NCBI RefSeq assembly: GCF_030813505.1 | Contig: NZ_JAUSUE010000014.1 | From: Pectinatus haikarae | Lineage (GTDB): Bacteria > Bacillota > Negativicutes > Selenomonadales > Selenomonadaceae | Length of the DNA stretch: 64,000 bases | Strand: one strand, 5' to 3' | Part shown: positions 8,915 to 16,491 of the stretch, piece after piece | Position numbering within the stretch: the first letter of the stretch is position 1 | Layout of the letters: the number at the start of each line of letters is the position of its first letter | The notes under the pieces: model-generated | Seen by the model: only the letters and a program-made list of their open reading frames with translations | The model's database searches: none | Told to the model about the DNA's origin: nothing | Program-made: the position numbers and the translations under genes

Positions 8915-9457
8915 ATGGCAACATTTACTATTAGAGGAAAAAATATTGAAATCACTCCAGCTTTGCGCGATTACGTGGAAAAAAAGGTCGGCAAGGTAAC
9001 GAAATATTTTGACACCGTTGGAGAAATAACAGTCTTGCTCACGGTAATAAAAGGCAGGCATATTGTCGAAGTCACTGTTCCTGTGCAGGGCATATTACTG
9101 CGGGGCGAAGAATCGACAATGGATATGTATACGTCTATAGATCTTGTTATAGAAAAATTGGAACGTCAGATACGCAAACATAAAACAAAATTAGAACGCC
9201 GTTTTAGAAATGGCAGCTTTAAAATTGAAGCAGTACCGCCGATATCGGCAGATGAATCAGCCGGCAGCGAAGATGAGTATCCTGTCGTCAAAACAAAACG
9301 CTTCGCAGTAAAACCGATGGATGTACAGGAAGCTATCATGCAGATGAATTTGATAAATCATGAATTTTTTGTATTTCGGGATGCAAAAACAGAAGAAGTA
9401 AATGTAGTATATCGGCGTAAAGATGGCAACTATGGTTTGATAGAGCCAAGCCGCTGA
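8915..9457 (+). CDS. hpf: Ribosome hibernation promoting factor, long form
   Basis: 180 residues, the length of long HPF. The N-terminal S30AE domain (about 1-105: TFTIRGKNIEITPALRDYV) binds at the 30S decoding region. A linker (105-125) leads to the C-terminal domain (about 126-180: KRFAVKPMDVQEAIMQMNLI), which dimerises to make 100S ribosomes in resting cells. An AGAAAGGTG ribosome site precedes the ATG. It is a single-gene unit between a probable promoter and a strong terminator. Confidence 0.95.
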   Translation: MATFTIRGKNIEITPALRDYVEKKVGKVTKYFDTVGEITVLLTVIKGRHIVEVTVPVQGILLRGEESTMDMYTSIDLVIEKLERQIRKHKTKLERRFRNGSFKIEAVPPISADESAGSEDEYPVVKTKRFAVKPMDVQEAIMQMNLINHEFFVFRDAKTEEVNVVYRRKDGNYGLIEPSR

Positions 9458-9475
9458 TATTGTGATAGACTGGCA

Positions 9476-9506
9476 TAAAAAAGGCAGATATTTATCTGCC
9501 TTTTTG
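9476..9506 (+). terminator. Terminator after hpf
   Basis: A perfect 13-bp stem (9478-9490 with 9493-9505) has a very tight loop, and its right arm ends in T5. Confidence 0.85.
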
Positions 9507-9586
9507 TAATGTAAAAATAAACAGAATGTGTTTTTTGTTGCGGCTAAATAAGATCGTTGCATATAACAGTTTTACAAAAAGATTGC

Positions 9587-9615
9587 TTGACAAATATAAA
9601 AAATGTTGGTATATT
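9587..9615 (+). promoter_or_regulatory. Strong promoter of the T-box leader
   Basis: A consensus -35 TTGACA (9587-9592), an exact 17-base spacer and a -10 TATATT (9610-9615) lie just upstream of the T-box leader of aroF-tyrA. Confidence 0.8.
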
Positions 9616-9621
9616 GCTATA

Positions 9622-9875
9622 CAAGATGAAATGCAGTGAGCAGGAAAAGTACACTGGATGGTATTTTGCAGAGAGTCATGGGGTGGTGAAACATGATAAA
9701 TATGCCGGTGGAAATACACTTGTGAGCAGCAGGCTGAAATTGCAGTAGGCTGTGCCGGATTGCCCCCGTTATCTTGGGCTAGGATATGTTAGTATCTGAA
9801 ATAAGCGGCTTGCATAAGCAAGTAGGGTGGTACCACGGGTAATTGCTCGTCCCTTTTTGGGGACGGGTTTTTTTG
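9622..9875 (+). promoter_or_regulatory. T-box riboswitch, probably tyrosine-specific, controlling aroF-tyrA
   Basis: The conserved T-box block AGGGTGGTACCACGG is at 9824-9838. A GAGAGTC motif of Stem I lies near 9671, and a UAC triplet followed by A at 9715-9717 sits where a specifier codon is expected. The leader ends in a terminator hairpin (CGTCCC at 9848-9853 with GGGACG at 9860-9865, then T7). T-boxes sense uncharged tRNA and let transcription proceed. A Tyr specifier fits the genes controlled, since tyrA commits prephenate to tyrosine. The codon assignment comes from position by eye and would need a covariance fold to confirm. Confidence 0.88.
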
Positions 9876-9924
9876 TTTGCATTCATCGCATATTTTATAT
9901 TTTGATGATTTTGGAGGAATTAAG

Positions 9925-10935
9925 ATGATTATTGTAATGAGTCCTGACGCTTCGCGGGAAGATTTGAACAAAGTTGAGGAAAAAATAGAGGCAGAGGGAT
10001 TATCTTATCATTTATCTGAAGGTGCTGTAAGGACGATTGTGGGTGTGATAGGCGACAAGAAAATTATTTCTGGTTTGCAGATGAATGCTTTTCAAGGGGT
10101 GGAAAAAACGATTCGTATTACAGAAAAATATAAATTAGTAAGCCGTGAATTTCGGCAGGAAGATACTATAGTCGATGTCAATGGAGTAAAGATAGGTGGT
10201 CCTCATTTGGCAGTGATGGCTGGTCCCTGTGCAGTGGAAAGCAGAGAACAGCTTATGGAAGCCGCAGAATGTGTAAAAAAAGGAGGAGCGGCCTTCCTGC
10301 GCGGCGGAGCATTTAAACCGCGCACCTCTCCGTATGATTTTCAAGGGCTTGCAGAGGAAGGCCTGGCTATGCTAAAAGAAGCCGGTGAAAAATTTGATTT
10401 ACGTGTAGTTACTGAGGTGGTAAATCAAAATGATATAGATATGATCAGTAATTACGCGGACGTATTGCAGATTGGTGCGCGAAATATGCAGAATTTCCAA
10501 TTGCTCAAGGAAGTGGGAAAAACACACAAACCTGTGCTTTTGAAAAGAGGATTGTCAGCGACTATAAGCGAGTGGCTCAATGCTGCTGAATATATAGCTA
10601 ATGAAGGAAATTATAATATTATATTGTGCGAGCGCGGTATAAGGACATATGAAACTTTTACCAGAAATACTTTGGATCTGAGTGCTGTAGCTGCCGTTAA
10701 AGAGCTGTCGCATCTGCCCGTTATTGCTGATCCCAGTCATGGAACAGGCAGATGGCAGATGGTGCGGCCTATGGCAAGGGCGGCAATAGCAGCAGGAGCA
10801 GACGGACTTATAATAGAAGTTCATCCGCATCCGGAATGTGCTTTAAGTGACGGAGATCAATCCTTGACACCGCAGAATTTTGAATCGACTATGACTGAAG
10901 TCAAGGCAATAGCAGCCATGATGGGAAAAAGATGA
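9925..10935 (+). CDS. aroF: 3-deoxy-7-phosphoheptulonate (DAHP) synthase, type I beta
   Basis: 336 residues from the ATG at 9925, which has a TTGGAGGAA site. A longer in-frame start at 9877 would lie in the T-box terminator and is rejected. The first ~70 residues are the ferredoxin-like regulatory domain (IIVMSPDASREDLNKVEEK) seen in Thermotoga-type enzymes. The TIM-barrel domain carries MAGPCAVES, FLRGGAFKPRTSPY, LLKRGLSATISEW and PVIADPSHGTGR. It condenses PEP and erythrose-4-phosphate, the first step of aromatic amino acid synthesis; the N-terminal domain usually mediates feedback by Tyr or Phe. It is separated by one base from tyrA. Confidence 0.95.
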   Translation: MIIVMSPDASREDLNKVEEKIEAEGLSYHLSEGAVRTIVGVIGDKKIISGLQMNAFQGVEKTIRITEKYKLVSREFRQEDTIVDVNGVKIGGPHLAVMAGPCAVESREQLMEAAECVKKGGAAFLRGGAFKPRTSPYDFQGLAEEGLAMLKEAGEKFDLRVVTEVVNQNDIDMISNYADVLQIGARNMQNFQLLKEVGKTHKPVLLKRGLSATISEWLNAAEYIANEGNYNIILCERGIRTYETFTRNTLDLSAVAAVKELSHLPVIADPSHGTGRWQMVRPMARAAIAAGADGLIIEVHPHPECALSDGDQSLTPQNFESTMTEVKAIAAMMGKR

Positions 10936-10936
10936 C

Positions 10937-11833
10937 ATGGCAAAAATGAAACTGGCGATTTTGGGTGTGGGACTTATCGGCGGGTCCTTTGGAATGGCAA
11001 TAAAAGATAAGCTTAAAGATGATATTTATATAACGGGGACTACCCGTACCGAAGTATCCTGCCTGACTGCCGAAAAAATAGGGGCAGTGGATAAATGCTT
11101 TCTCAGCAATGCGGAGGCTGTTAAGGATGCTGATATAATCTATCTGAGCACACCTGTGTTGCAGATGGTTCCTATTGTCAAACAAATAAGACCTTATCTG
11201 AAAAACGGGGCTGTAATAACGGATGCGGGCAGCACCAAGCAATATTTGGCAAATGCTTTGCGCAAGATACTGCCGGATTCTGTTCATTACGTGTCGGCAC
11301 ACCCGATGGCCGGAAGAGAAAAGAGCGGTGTGTCCGCAGCATCAAAAGATTTATTTAAAAATAAATGCTACGTGATAATTAAAGACCCGGCTATGCCGGT
11401 TTCTGAAGATGCCGTGGAAAAAATCTGCGCTCTTATCAAGATGACAGGCGCAAATATAACTGAACTTGATCTGGCCAGCCATGATCGCTGCGCTTCTTTG
11501 ATAAGCCATGTGCCTCATATCACCGCAGCTGCATTAGTGAGTCTCTTGAACCGTAATTATAACGATCTTGACGAGTGCATAAAGCTCGCGGGGGGCGGTT
11601 TCAAAGACACGACCAGGATTGCCTCATCCAATGCGGATATGTGGGCGGATATATGCTTGTCTAATTCTGCAGCCATCGTGAACAACTTACAGATTCTGCA
11701 GGAAATATTATCAGAAGTGACAGGAGCGATAGAAAGTAAAGACAGAGAAAAGCTGTATGATTATTTTACTGTAGCTAAGGAAATGCGGGATAAGATACTG
11801 AATGAAACAAAAAGTATATATGAGATAGAGTGA
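10937..11833 (+). CDS. tyrA: Prephenate dehydrogenase
   Basis: 298 residues. The NAD-binding Rossmann motif GVGLIGGSFGMA is at residues 9-20, and the family blocks DAGSTKQ and SAHPMAGREKSGV follow. A helical dimer domain contains HDRCASLISHVPHITAAAL. It converts prephenate to 4-hydroxyphenylpyruvate, the tyrosine branch. There is no C-terminal ACT domain at this length, so direct feedback by that route is unlikely; control would come from the shared T-box. Together with aroF it forms a two-gene operon with a 1-base gap. Confidence 0.94.
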   Translation: MAKMKLAILGVGLIGGSFGMAIKDKLKDDIYITGTTRTEVSCLTAEKIGAVDKCFLSNAEAVKDADIIYLSTPVLQMVPIVKQIRPYLKNGAVITDAGSTKQYLANALRKILPDSVHYVSAHPMAGREKSGVSAASKDLFKNKCYVIIKDPAMPVSEDAVEKICALIKMTGANITELDLASHDRCASLISHVPHITAAALVSLLNRNYNDLDECIKLAGGGFKDTTRIASSNADMWADICLSNSAAIVNNLQILQEILSEVTGAIESKDREKLYDYFTVAKEMRDKILNETKSIYEIE

Positions 11834-11890
11834 TTTTTTAGCAGTGGATGAAGTATTATCAGCAGATATATTATTTAGTAGATTTTCCTT

Positions 11891-11937
11891 AAAAGAAGAG
11901 CCAGCAGAAGATTCAGCTGAGTTTCTTCTTTTTTATT
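11891..11937 (+). terminator. Putative terminator after tyrA
   Basis: The stem is AAAAGAAGA (11891-11899) with TCTTCTTTT (11924-11932), with additional pairing inside and a T-rich 3' side. Confidence 0.6.
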
Positions 11938-12012
11938 TTGTGAAATGCAGTCTGGTATGCTGAGGGACTGAGGATAAAGACACGATAAAAGGTGAAAATA
12001 AACTGGACTGGA

Positions 12013-12041
12013 ATGACAAGTATTTTGAAATCCGCTATAAT
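12013..12041 (+). promoter_or_regulatory. Putative promoter of the prmA operon
   Basis: ATGACA (12013-12018), a 17-base spacer and TATAAT (12036-12041) lie ~45 bp before the prmA start. Confidence 0.6.
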
Positions 12042-12086
12042 GGATAATAAATTAATAAAAATGATTCGGATATGAGGAGCAATAAA

Positions 12087-13025
12087 ATGGATTGGATGCA
12101 AATTTCTGTTCGTACTTCGCACGAAGCAATGGATCTTATCGCTTCTGTTTTTGACGATATTGGTGCAAATGGGGTAGCTATGGAAGACCCTGCTATCATA
12201 AATGATTATATAAATTCTAAGCTTTGGGATTATACGGATATTCCGCTGCAGCAAAATGTCGAAATCGTTATAGTGGATGCTTGGCTGCCAAAAGATGAGC
12301 TGCTTGATGGAAGAATTAAAGCTTTGAATGTTCGGTTGGAAAAATTGTCTAAAACAGTGAATACTGCTCCCTGCGAAATGACATACTCAGATATAAAGGA
12401 AGAGGACTGGGCAAATAATTGGAAAAAATATTTTCATCCTGTAAAAATTGGTGAAAAAGTGGTTGTGAAACCATCCTGGGAAAAGTATGAGAAAACGGAA
12501 AATGAATTGGTAATAGAATTGGATCCAGGATGTGCTTTTGGCACGGGGACTCATCCTACGACCTCTATGTGTGTAAAATTTATGGAAAAATATCTGCAGA
12601 AAGATATGAAAGTGTTTGATGTAGGAACAGGTTCCGGTATTTTAGCTGTATGTGCTGCAAAACTCGGTGTCGAAGATATACAGGCGGCAGATTATGATAA
12701 TGTGGCAGTAAAAGTTGCAAGTGAAAATATAAGAAAAAATAATGTATCAGATAAAATCAACTGTTTTCAAAGCGATCTGCTGCAAAACTTTCAAGGTAAA
12801 GCTGATTTTATATCGGCTAATATTATAGCCGATATAATAATTCGGTTATTTGACGAAATTTCAGGCAAGCTTGATAAAAAAGGGATACTTTTAGCCAGCG
12901 GAATAATAGAAGAGCGTTTACCCGATATAAAAACAGCGGCAAAAAAACATAATATGCATATTGTTGATATAAAGGAAAAAGGCGGTTGGGCAGCATTGAT
13001 AATAAAGTACAGGGAAAATAACTGA
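12087..13025 (+). CDS. prmA: Ribosomal protein L11 methyltransferase
   Basis: 312 residues from the ATG at 12087, chosen because ATGAGGAGC (12072-12080) is its ribosome site rather than a start. The N-terminal substrate-recognition domain (about 1-90, MDWMQISVRTSHEAM) is followed by the SAM-binding domain with DPGCAFGTGTHPTT and DVGTGSGILAVCAA, and the NIIADIII block. It trimethylates L11. Its stop overlaps the rsmE start by one base (TGATG), so the two are coupled. Confidence 0.95.
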   Translation: MDWMQISVRTSHEAMDLIASVFDDIGANGVAMEDPAIINDYINSKLWDYTDIPLQQNVEIVIVDAWLPKDELLDGRIKALNVRLEKLSKTVNTAPCEMTYSDIKEEDWANNWKKYFHPVKIGEKVVVKPSWEKYEKTENELVIELDPGCAFGTGTHPTTSMCVKFMEKYLQKDMKVFDVGTGSGILAVCAAKLGVEDIQAADYDNVAVKVASENIRKNNVSDKINCFQSDLLQNFQGKADFISANIIADIIIRLFDEISGKLDKKGILLASGIIEERLPDIKTAAKKHNMHIVDIKEKGGWAALIIKYRENN

Positions 13026-13756
13026 TGCGCCGATTATTTATAGAAGCTGAATTGGCAGAACGCATTGTGATCGAAGGTGAAGATGCGCTGCATCTGCTTT
13101 ATGCTATGCGTGCCAAACCAGGACAAAAAATAGTAATATCCGATAAGAATGGCAAAACGGCAAATACACAGATTGAGTCATGCGAACCGCAGAGAGTAAT
13201 TTTAAATGTTCTGGGACTGATGGAAAATATACAGGAATCGCCGATAAAGACAATTCTGCTGCAGTGTCTGCCGAAGGCTGACAAGATGGATTATATCGTC
13301 CAGAAAGCAGTTGAATTGGGCGTCAGCAAAATAATTCCTGTAGCCAGTCAAAATTGCGTTGTAAAATATGACATTGACAAGCGTCAAAAAAGGCAGAAAA
13401 AGTGGCAGAAAATTGCGGATGAAGCTGCTAAACAATGCGCCAGAGATGTACGACCGGAAATATGTTCGGTGATAAATTTTGCAGAGGCTGTTGAAACGGC
13501 TGAAAAGAATATCACCTGCATTTGTTATGAAAATGAGGATACTTTACCATTTAAACAATACTTACAACAGCAAAACGGCAGTAAGTATGCCGTTATCATA
13601 GGACCTGAAGGCGGTTTTTCTGCTGAAGAAGTGCAAAAATGCAGAAGGGCAGGAATAACAAGCGTATCACTGGGGAAAAGAATATTGCGTGCGGAAACAG
13701 CAGCAATAGCCGCGTTAACGATATTGCAGTATGAAAAAGGTGATCTCGGCACTTGA
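13025..13756 (+). CDS. rsmE: 16S rRNA (uracil-1498-N3)-methyltransferase
   Basis: 243 residues, SPOUT-class. The N-terminal PUA-like region (MRRLFIEAELAERIVI) is followed by the knotted SAM domain with KADKMDYIVQKAVELGV, IIGPEGGFSAEEV and LGKRILRAETAAIAAL, all diagnostic for RsmE. It methylates U1498 of 16S rRNA. It is translationally coupled to prmA and followed by mtaB after ~55 bp, the usual Firmicutes order. Confidence 0.95.
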   Translation: MRRLFIEAELAERIVIEGEDALHLLYAMRAKPGQKIVISDKNGKTANTQIESCEPQRVILNVLGLMENIQESPIKTILLQCLPKADKMDYIVQKAVELGVSKIIPVASQNCVVKYDIDKRQKRQKKWQKIADEAAKQCARDVRPEICSVINFAEAVETAEKNITCICYENEDTLPFKQYLQQQNGSKYAVIIGPEGGFSAEEVQKCRRAGITSVSLGKRILRAETAAIAALTILQYEKGDLGT

Positions 13757-13812
13757 ATATGAAATTGCATATTTAACTATAGTGACGATAGTTGTACGAA
13801 GAAAGGATTTAT

Positions 13813-15111
13813 ATGTCGAAAGTTGCATTTACTACACTTGGCTGCAAGGTCAATCAGTTTGAAACAGAAACAATGATGGGACTTTTTCGGAAGAAAGACT
13901 ATGAAATAGTTGATTTTACGGAAATGGCCGATTTTTATATAATAAATACATGCTCGGTAACGCACTTGGGAGAGCGAAAATCACGTCAGCTGATAAGACG
14001 GGCTATACACCTCAATGAAAAAGCTGTTGTCGCCGTTACAGGTTGCTATGCGCAGCTGGAACCGGAGCAAATAGAAAACATTGAAGGCGTAAAGGCGATA
14101 ATAGGCACTAATGAAAGAAAAAATATTGTGGAAATAGTGGAACGCGCTGCTCAGAAGCATGAGTTCGTGACAAGCGTAAAAAATGTTATGCAGGACCATG
14201 ATTTTGAAGATATACCAATGTTTGGCATGCAATCCAGGACAAGAGCTTTTTTAAAAATTCAAGATGGATGCACAAATTTTTGTTCCTATTGTATTATTCC
14301 TTATGCAAGAGGGCCGCTGCGTTCACGGCCGATAGAAAGTATAAAGAAAGAGACCCAAAAACTTATAAACAATGGTTTCCACGAAATTGTTCTTGGCGGC
14401 ATACATCTTGGCTCCTATGGACGGGATATGAAAGATGGGAGTTCCCTGTCAGATGCAGTTAGAGCAGTACTTTCTATCGATGGAGTAAAACGAGTGAGAT
14501 TAGGATCAATAGAATCAATAGAAGTTTCAGAACCGCTGCTGGAACTGCTGGCGGGCAATGATAATTTTGCCCATCATCTGCATCTGCCGCTTCAGGCAGG
14601 CAATGATGTTATCTTGAAGAGAATGAACAGACACTATACGGTAAAAGATTATGCGGAACTGCTGAATAAAATTGTAAATAAAGTGCCGGATATTGCCGTC
14701 TCTACAGATGTGATAGCAGGGTTCCCCGGTGAGACGGATGAACAATTTATCAACAGTATAGAATATATTAAAACACTGCCCATATGCCGCATACATGCGT
14801 TCCCCTATTCGAAACGCAGAGGAACACCTGCCGCAGATATGCCGCAGCAAGTGGACGATGCTGTGAAAAGGCAGCGGGTGCACATCCTGCAGGCACTAAG
14901 TGATGAAAAATCACGACAATACTGCAGCCGCTTTCTGGGAAAAACGCTGTCAGTATTGTTTGAAAAGACTATGGAGGATGGAACGGCCGACGGACACACA
15001 AGCAATTATATCAAAGTATATACACGAGAAAAAATAGACAGAGGAAATATACAATCTATGAAAATGACAAAATTATATAAAGACGGGCTGTGGGCTGAGA
15101 ATTTATTTTGA
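13813..15111 (+). CDS. mtaB: tRNA t6A37 methylthiotransferase MtaB
   Basis: 432 residues from the ATG at 13813, which has an AGAAAGGA site; a TTG at 13792 is also in frame but has none. The UPF0004 domain begins TTLGCKVNQFETE, with further Cys in NTCSV and TGCYAQ binding one 4Fe-4S cluster. The radical SAM triad is DGCTNFCSYCIIPYARG, and a C-terminal TRAM-like region follows. MtaB adds a methylthio group to threonylcarbamoyl-adenosine 37 of tRNAs reading ANN codons. It belongs to the prmA-rsmE-mtaB-hinT run. Confidence 0.95.
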   Translation: MSKVAFTTLGCKVNQFETETMMGLFRKKDYEIVDFTEMADFYIINTCSVTHLGERKSRQLIRRAIHLNEKAVVAVTGCYAQLEPEQIENIEGVKAIIGTNERKNIVEIVERAAQKHEFVTSVKNVMQDHDFEDIPMFGMQSRTRAFLKIQDGCTNFCSYCIIPYARGPLRSRPIESIKKETQKLINNGFHEIVLGGIHLGSYGRDMKDGSSLSDAVRAVLSIDGVKRVRLGSIESIEVSEPLLELLAGNDNFAHHLHLPLQAGNDVILKRMNRHYTVKDYAELLNKIVNKVPDIAVSTDVIAGFPGETDEQFINSIEYIKTLPICRIHAFPYSKRRGTPAADMPQQVDDAVKRQRVHILQALSDEKSRQYCSRFLGKTLSVLFEKTMEDGTADGHTSNYIKVYTREKIDRGNIQSMKMTKLYKDGLWAENLF

Positions 15112-15185
15112 GATTTAAGAAGGTATTGCAAAATAAAAAACGAATTATTATAAAATAGGATTTTTCCTCGAACGGGGGTGCAGCT

Positions 15186-15533
15186 ATGTCAGATTGCATT
15201 TTTTGTAAAATTGTTTCCAGAGATATACCAGCTGATATCATTTATGAAGATGATATGGTCGTTTCTTTTAAAGATCTGGAGCCTCAGGCACCTGTGCATA
15301 TATTGATCGTACCGAAAAAGCACATCAAAAATCTTAATACTGCCATACCGGAAGATAAAGATATCGTATCACATATAATGGTTGATGTTGTTCCAGAGCT
15401 GGCAAAGAAGCTTAAGATCGCGGATGACGGATTTCGTCTTGTAGTGAATACAGGAGTCAAGGGCGGTCAAACTGTAGATCATCTTCATTTTCATCTTATC
15501 GGCGGTAGATCCATGCAATGGCCACCGGGTTAA
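15186..15533 (+). CDS. hinT: HIT family nucleotide-binding protein (HinT-like)
   Basis: 115 residues. The N-terminal CIFCKIVSRDIP contains the zinc-type CxxC seen in many HinT proteins. The histidine triad VDHLHFHLIGGR lies near residues 97-108. HinT enzymes hydrolyse purine nucleoside phosphoramidates and acyl-adenylates. The gene follows mtaB by ~75 bp and precedes rpsU, a conserved arrangement. A GGGGGTG site precedes the ATG. Confidence 0.94.
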   Translation: MSDCIFCKIVSRDIPADIIYEDDMVVSFKDLEPQAPVHILIVPKKHIKNLNTAIPEDKDIVSHIMVDVVPELAKKLKIADDGFRLVVNTGVKGGQTVDHLHFHLIGGRSMQWPPG

Positions 15534-15539
15534 TTATTA

Positions 15540-15569
15540 TTGACAATTGTACTGTTTGTCAGTTATAAT
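15540..15569 (+). promoter_or_regulatory. Consensus promoter for rpsU-yqeY
   Basis: TTGACA (15540-15545), an 18-base spacer and TATAAT (15564-15569) begin 7 bases after the hinT stop. rpsU and yqeY therefore have their own strong promoter. Confidence 0.8.
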
Positions 15570-15626
15570 TACTTGGTGTAGCGAACAATACACTCCCATT
15601 GCGTGTGGAGGGGAGGGAAGATATAA

Positions 15627-15806
15627 ATGTCAGAAGTTAAAGTTGGAAAAAACGAAACAATTGACAGTGCGCTTCGTCGTTTTAAACGCACTTGCCAAAA
15701 AGCAGGTACCCTCGCTGAAGTCAGAAAACGTGAGCATTATGAAAAACCTAGCGTAAAACGTAAGAAAAAATCTGAAGCTGCTCGTAAACGTAGATTCAGA
15801 GCTTAA
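15627..15806 (+). CDS. rpsU: 30S ribosomal protein S21
   Basis: A 59-residue, very basic protein: it starts MSEVKVGKNETIDSALRRF and ends in RKRRFRA, with the Lys/Arg-rich tail typical of S21. The purine-rich site GGAGGGGAGGGAAG precedes the ATG at 15627. S21 sits near the 3' end of 16S rRNA and helps base-pairing with mRNA. It is preceded by its own promoter and followed by yqeY after 20 bases. The leader has a CTCCC stretch (about 15591) that could pair with the GGGAG of the ribosome site; autoregulation by this is speculative. Confidence 0.96.
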   Translation: MSEVKVGKNETIDSALRRFKRTCQKAGTLAEVRKREHYEKPSVKRKKKSEAARKRRFRA

Positions 15807-15826
15807 AGAACGCGGAGGTTAAAGAA

Positions 15827-16270
15827 ATGTCAATCAAGGATAGGCTTATGGCTGATATGAAGGAAGCCATGAAGGCTAGACAGGCAGATCGTCTTACTGT
15901 TATCCGTTCAATGCGTTCAGCAGTGCGTCAGGCTGAGATTGACGGCAAGACTGATCTTGACGACAATGGGGTGATCAGCATTATAAGCAAAGAACTTAAA
16001 ATGCGTCATGATTCACTCACTGAATTTCAAAAAGGCGGCAGAGCTGATTTGGTTGAAAAAACTGAAGCAGAAATTGCTGTTATAATGCCTTATTTGCCAA
16101 AACAGTTATCAGAAGACGAGCTGCGTGCTTTAGTAAAAGATGCTGTGGAAAAGACCGGGGCATCAACGGCTAAGGATATGGGCAAAGTCATGAAACTTAT
16201 AATGCCGGAAGTAAAGGGCAAAGCTGATGGAAAATTGGTAAATGATGTCGTCAGAGAATTGTTGAACTAA
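15827..16270 (+). CDS. yqeY: GatB/YqeY domain protein
   Basis: 147 residues: SIKDRLMADMKEAMKARQADR at the start and a C-terminal YqeY/GatB-like helical domain with MGKVMKLIMPEVKGKADG. The C-terminal domain is shared with the GatB subunit of tRNA-dependent amidotransferase, where it binds tRNA; the role of the free-standing protein is not settled. It is cotranscribed with rpsU and has a CGGAGG ribosome site. A terminator follows. Confidence 0.93.
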   Translation: MSIKDRLMADMKEAMKARQADRLTVIRSMRSAVRQAEIDGKTDLDDNGVISIISKELKMRHDSLTEFQKGGRADLVEKTEAEIAVIMPYLPKQLSEDELRALVKDAVEKTGASTAKDMGKVMKLIMPEVKGKADGKLVNDVVRELLN

Positions 16271-16307
16271 ATAAGAATGAAAACATGTTTTCCGATTGGG
16301 AAGCAAG

Positions 16308-16339
16308 AAGCCTCTGTTATTTTAACAGGGGCTTTTATT
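16308..16339 (+). terminator. Terminator after yqeY
   Basis: A 12-bp stem with one G-U pair (16308-16319 with 16323-16334) ends in TTTTATTAT. Confidence 0.85.
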
Positions 16340-16412
16340 ATGTTTCAAAACATATGAAATAATAGATATGATATTTTTATATCAAAAAAAAATATTTAAA
16401 ATGATTTATTTA

Positions 16413-16441
16413 TTGCAAAAAATATAATCATGTGGTATTAT
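16413..16441 (+). promoter_or_regulatory. Putative promoter of gntK-gnd
   Basis: TTGCAA (16413-16418), a 17-base spacer and TATTAT (16436-16441) lie 50 bp before the gluconokinase start. Confidence 0.6.
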
Positions 16442-16491
16442 TTATTCAGAAAATAAAATATATTCAGGACGAAAGGAAGGTAGGTATTCCA

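Noticed and set aside
13792..13812. TTG start for mtaB
   Set aside because: ATG at 13813 has a well-placed AGAAAGGA site and gives the normal N terminus of the family.
15547..15756. 69-codon frame overlapping rpsU
   Set aside because: It is a shadow of the S21 gene in another frame and includes the promoter and ribosome site of rpsU.
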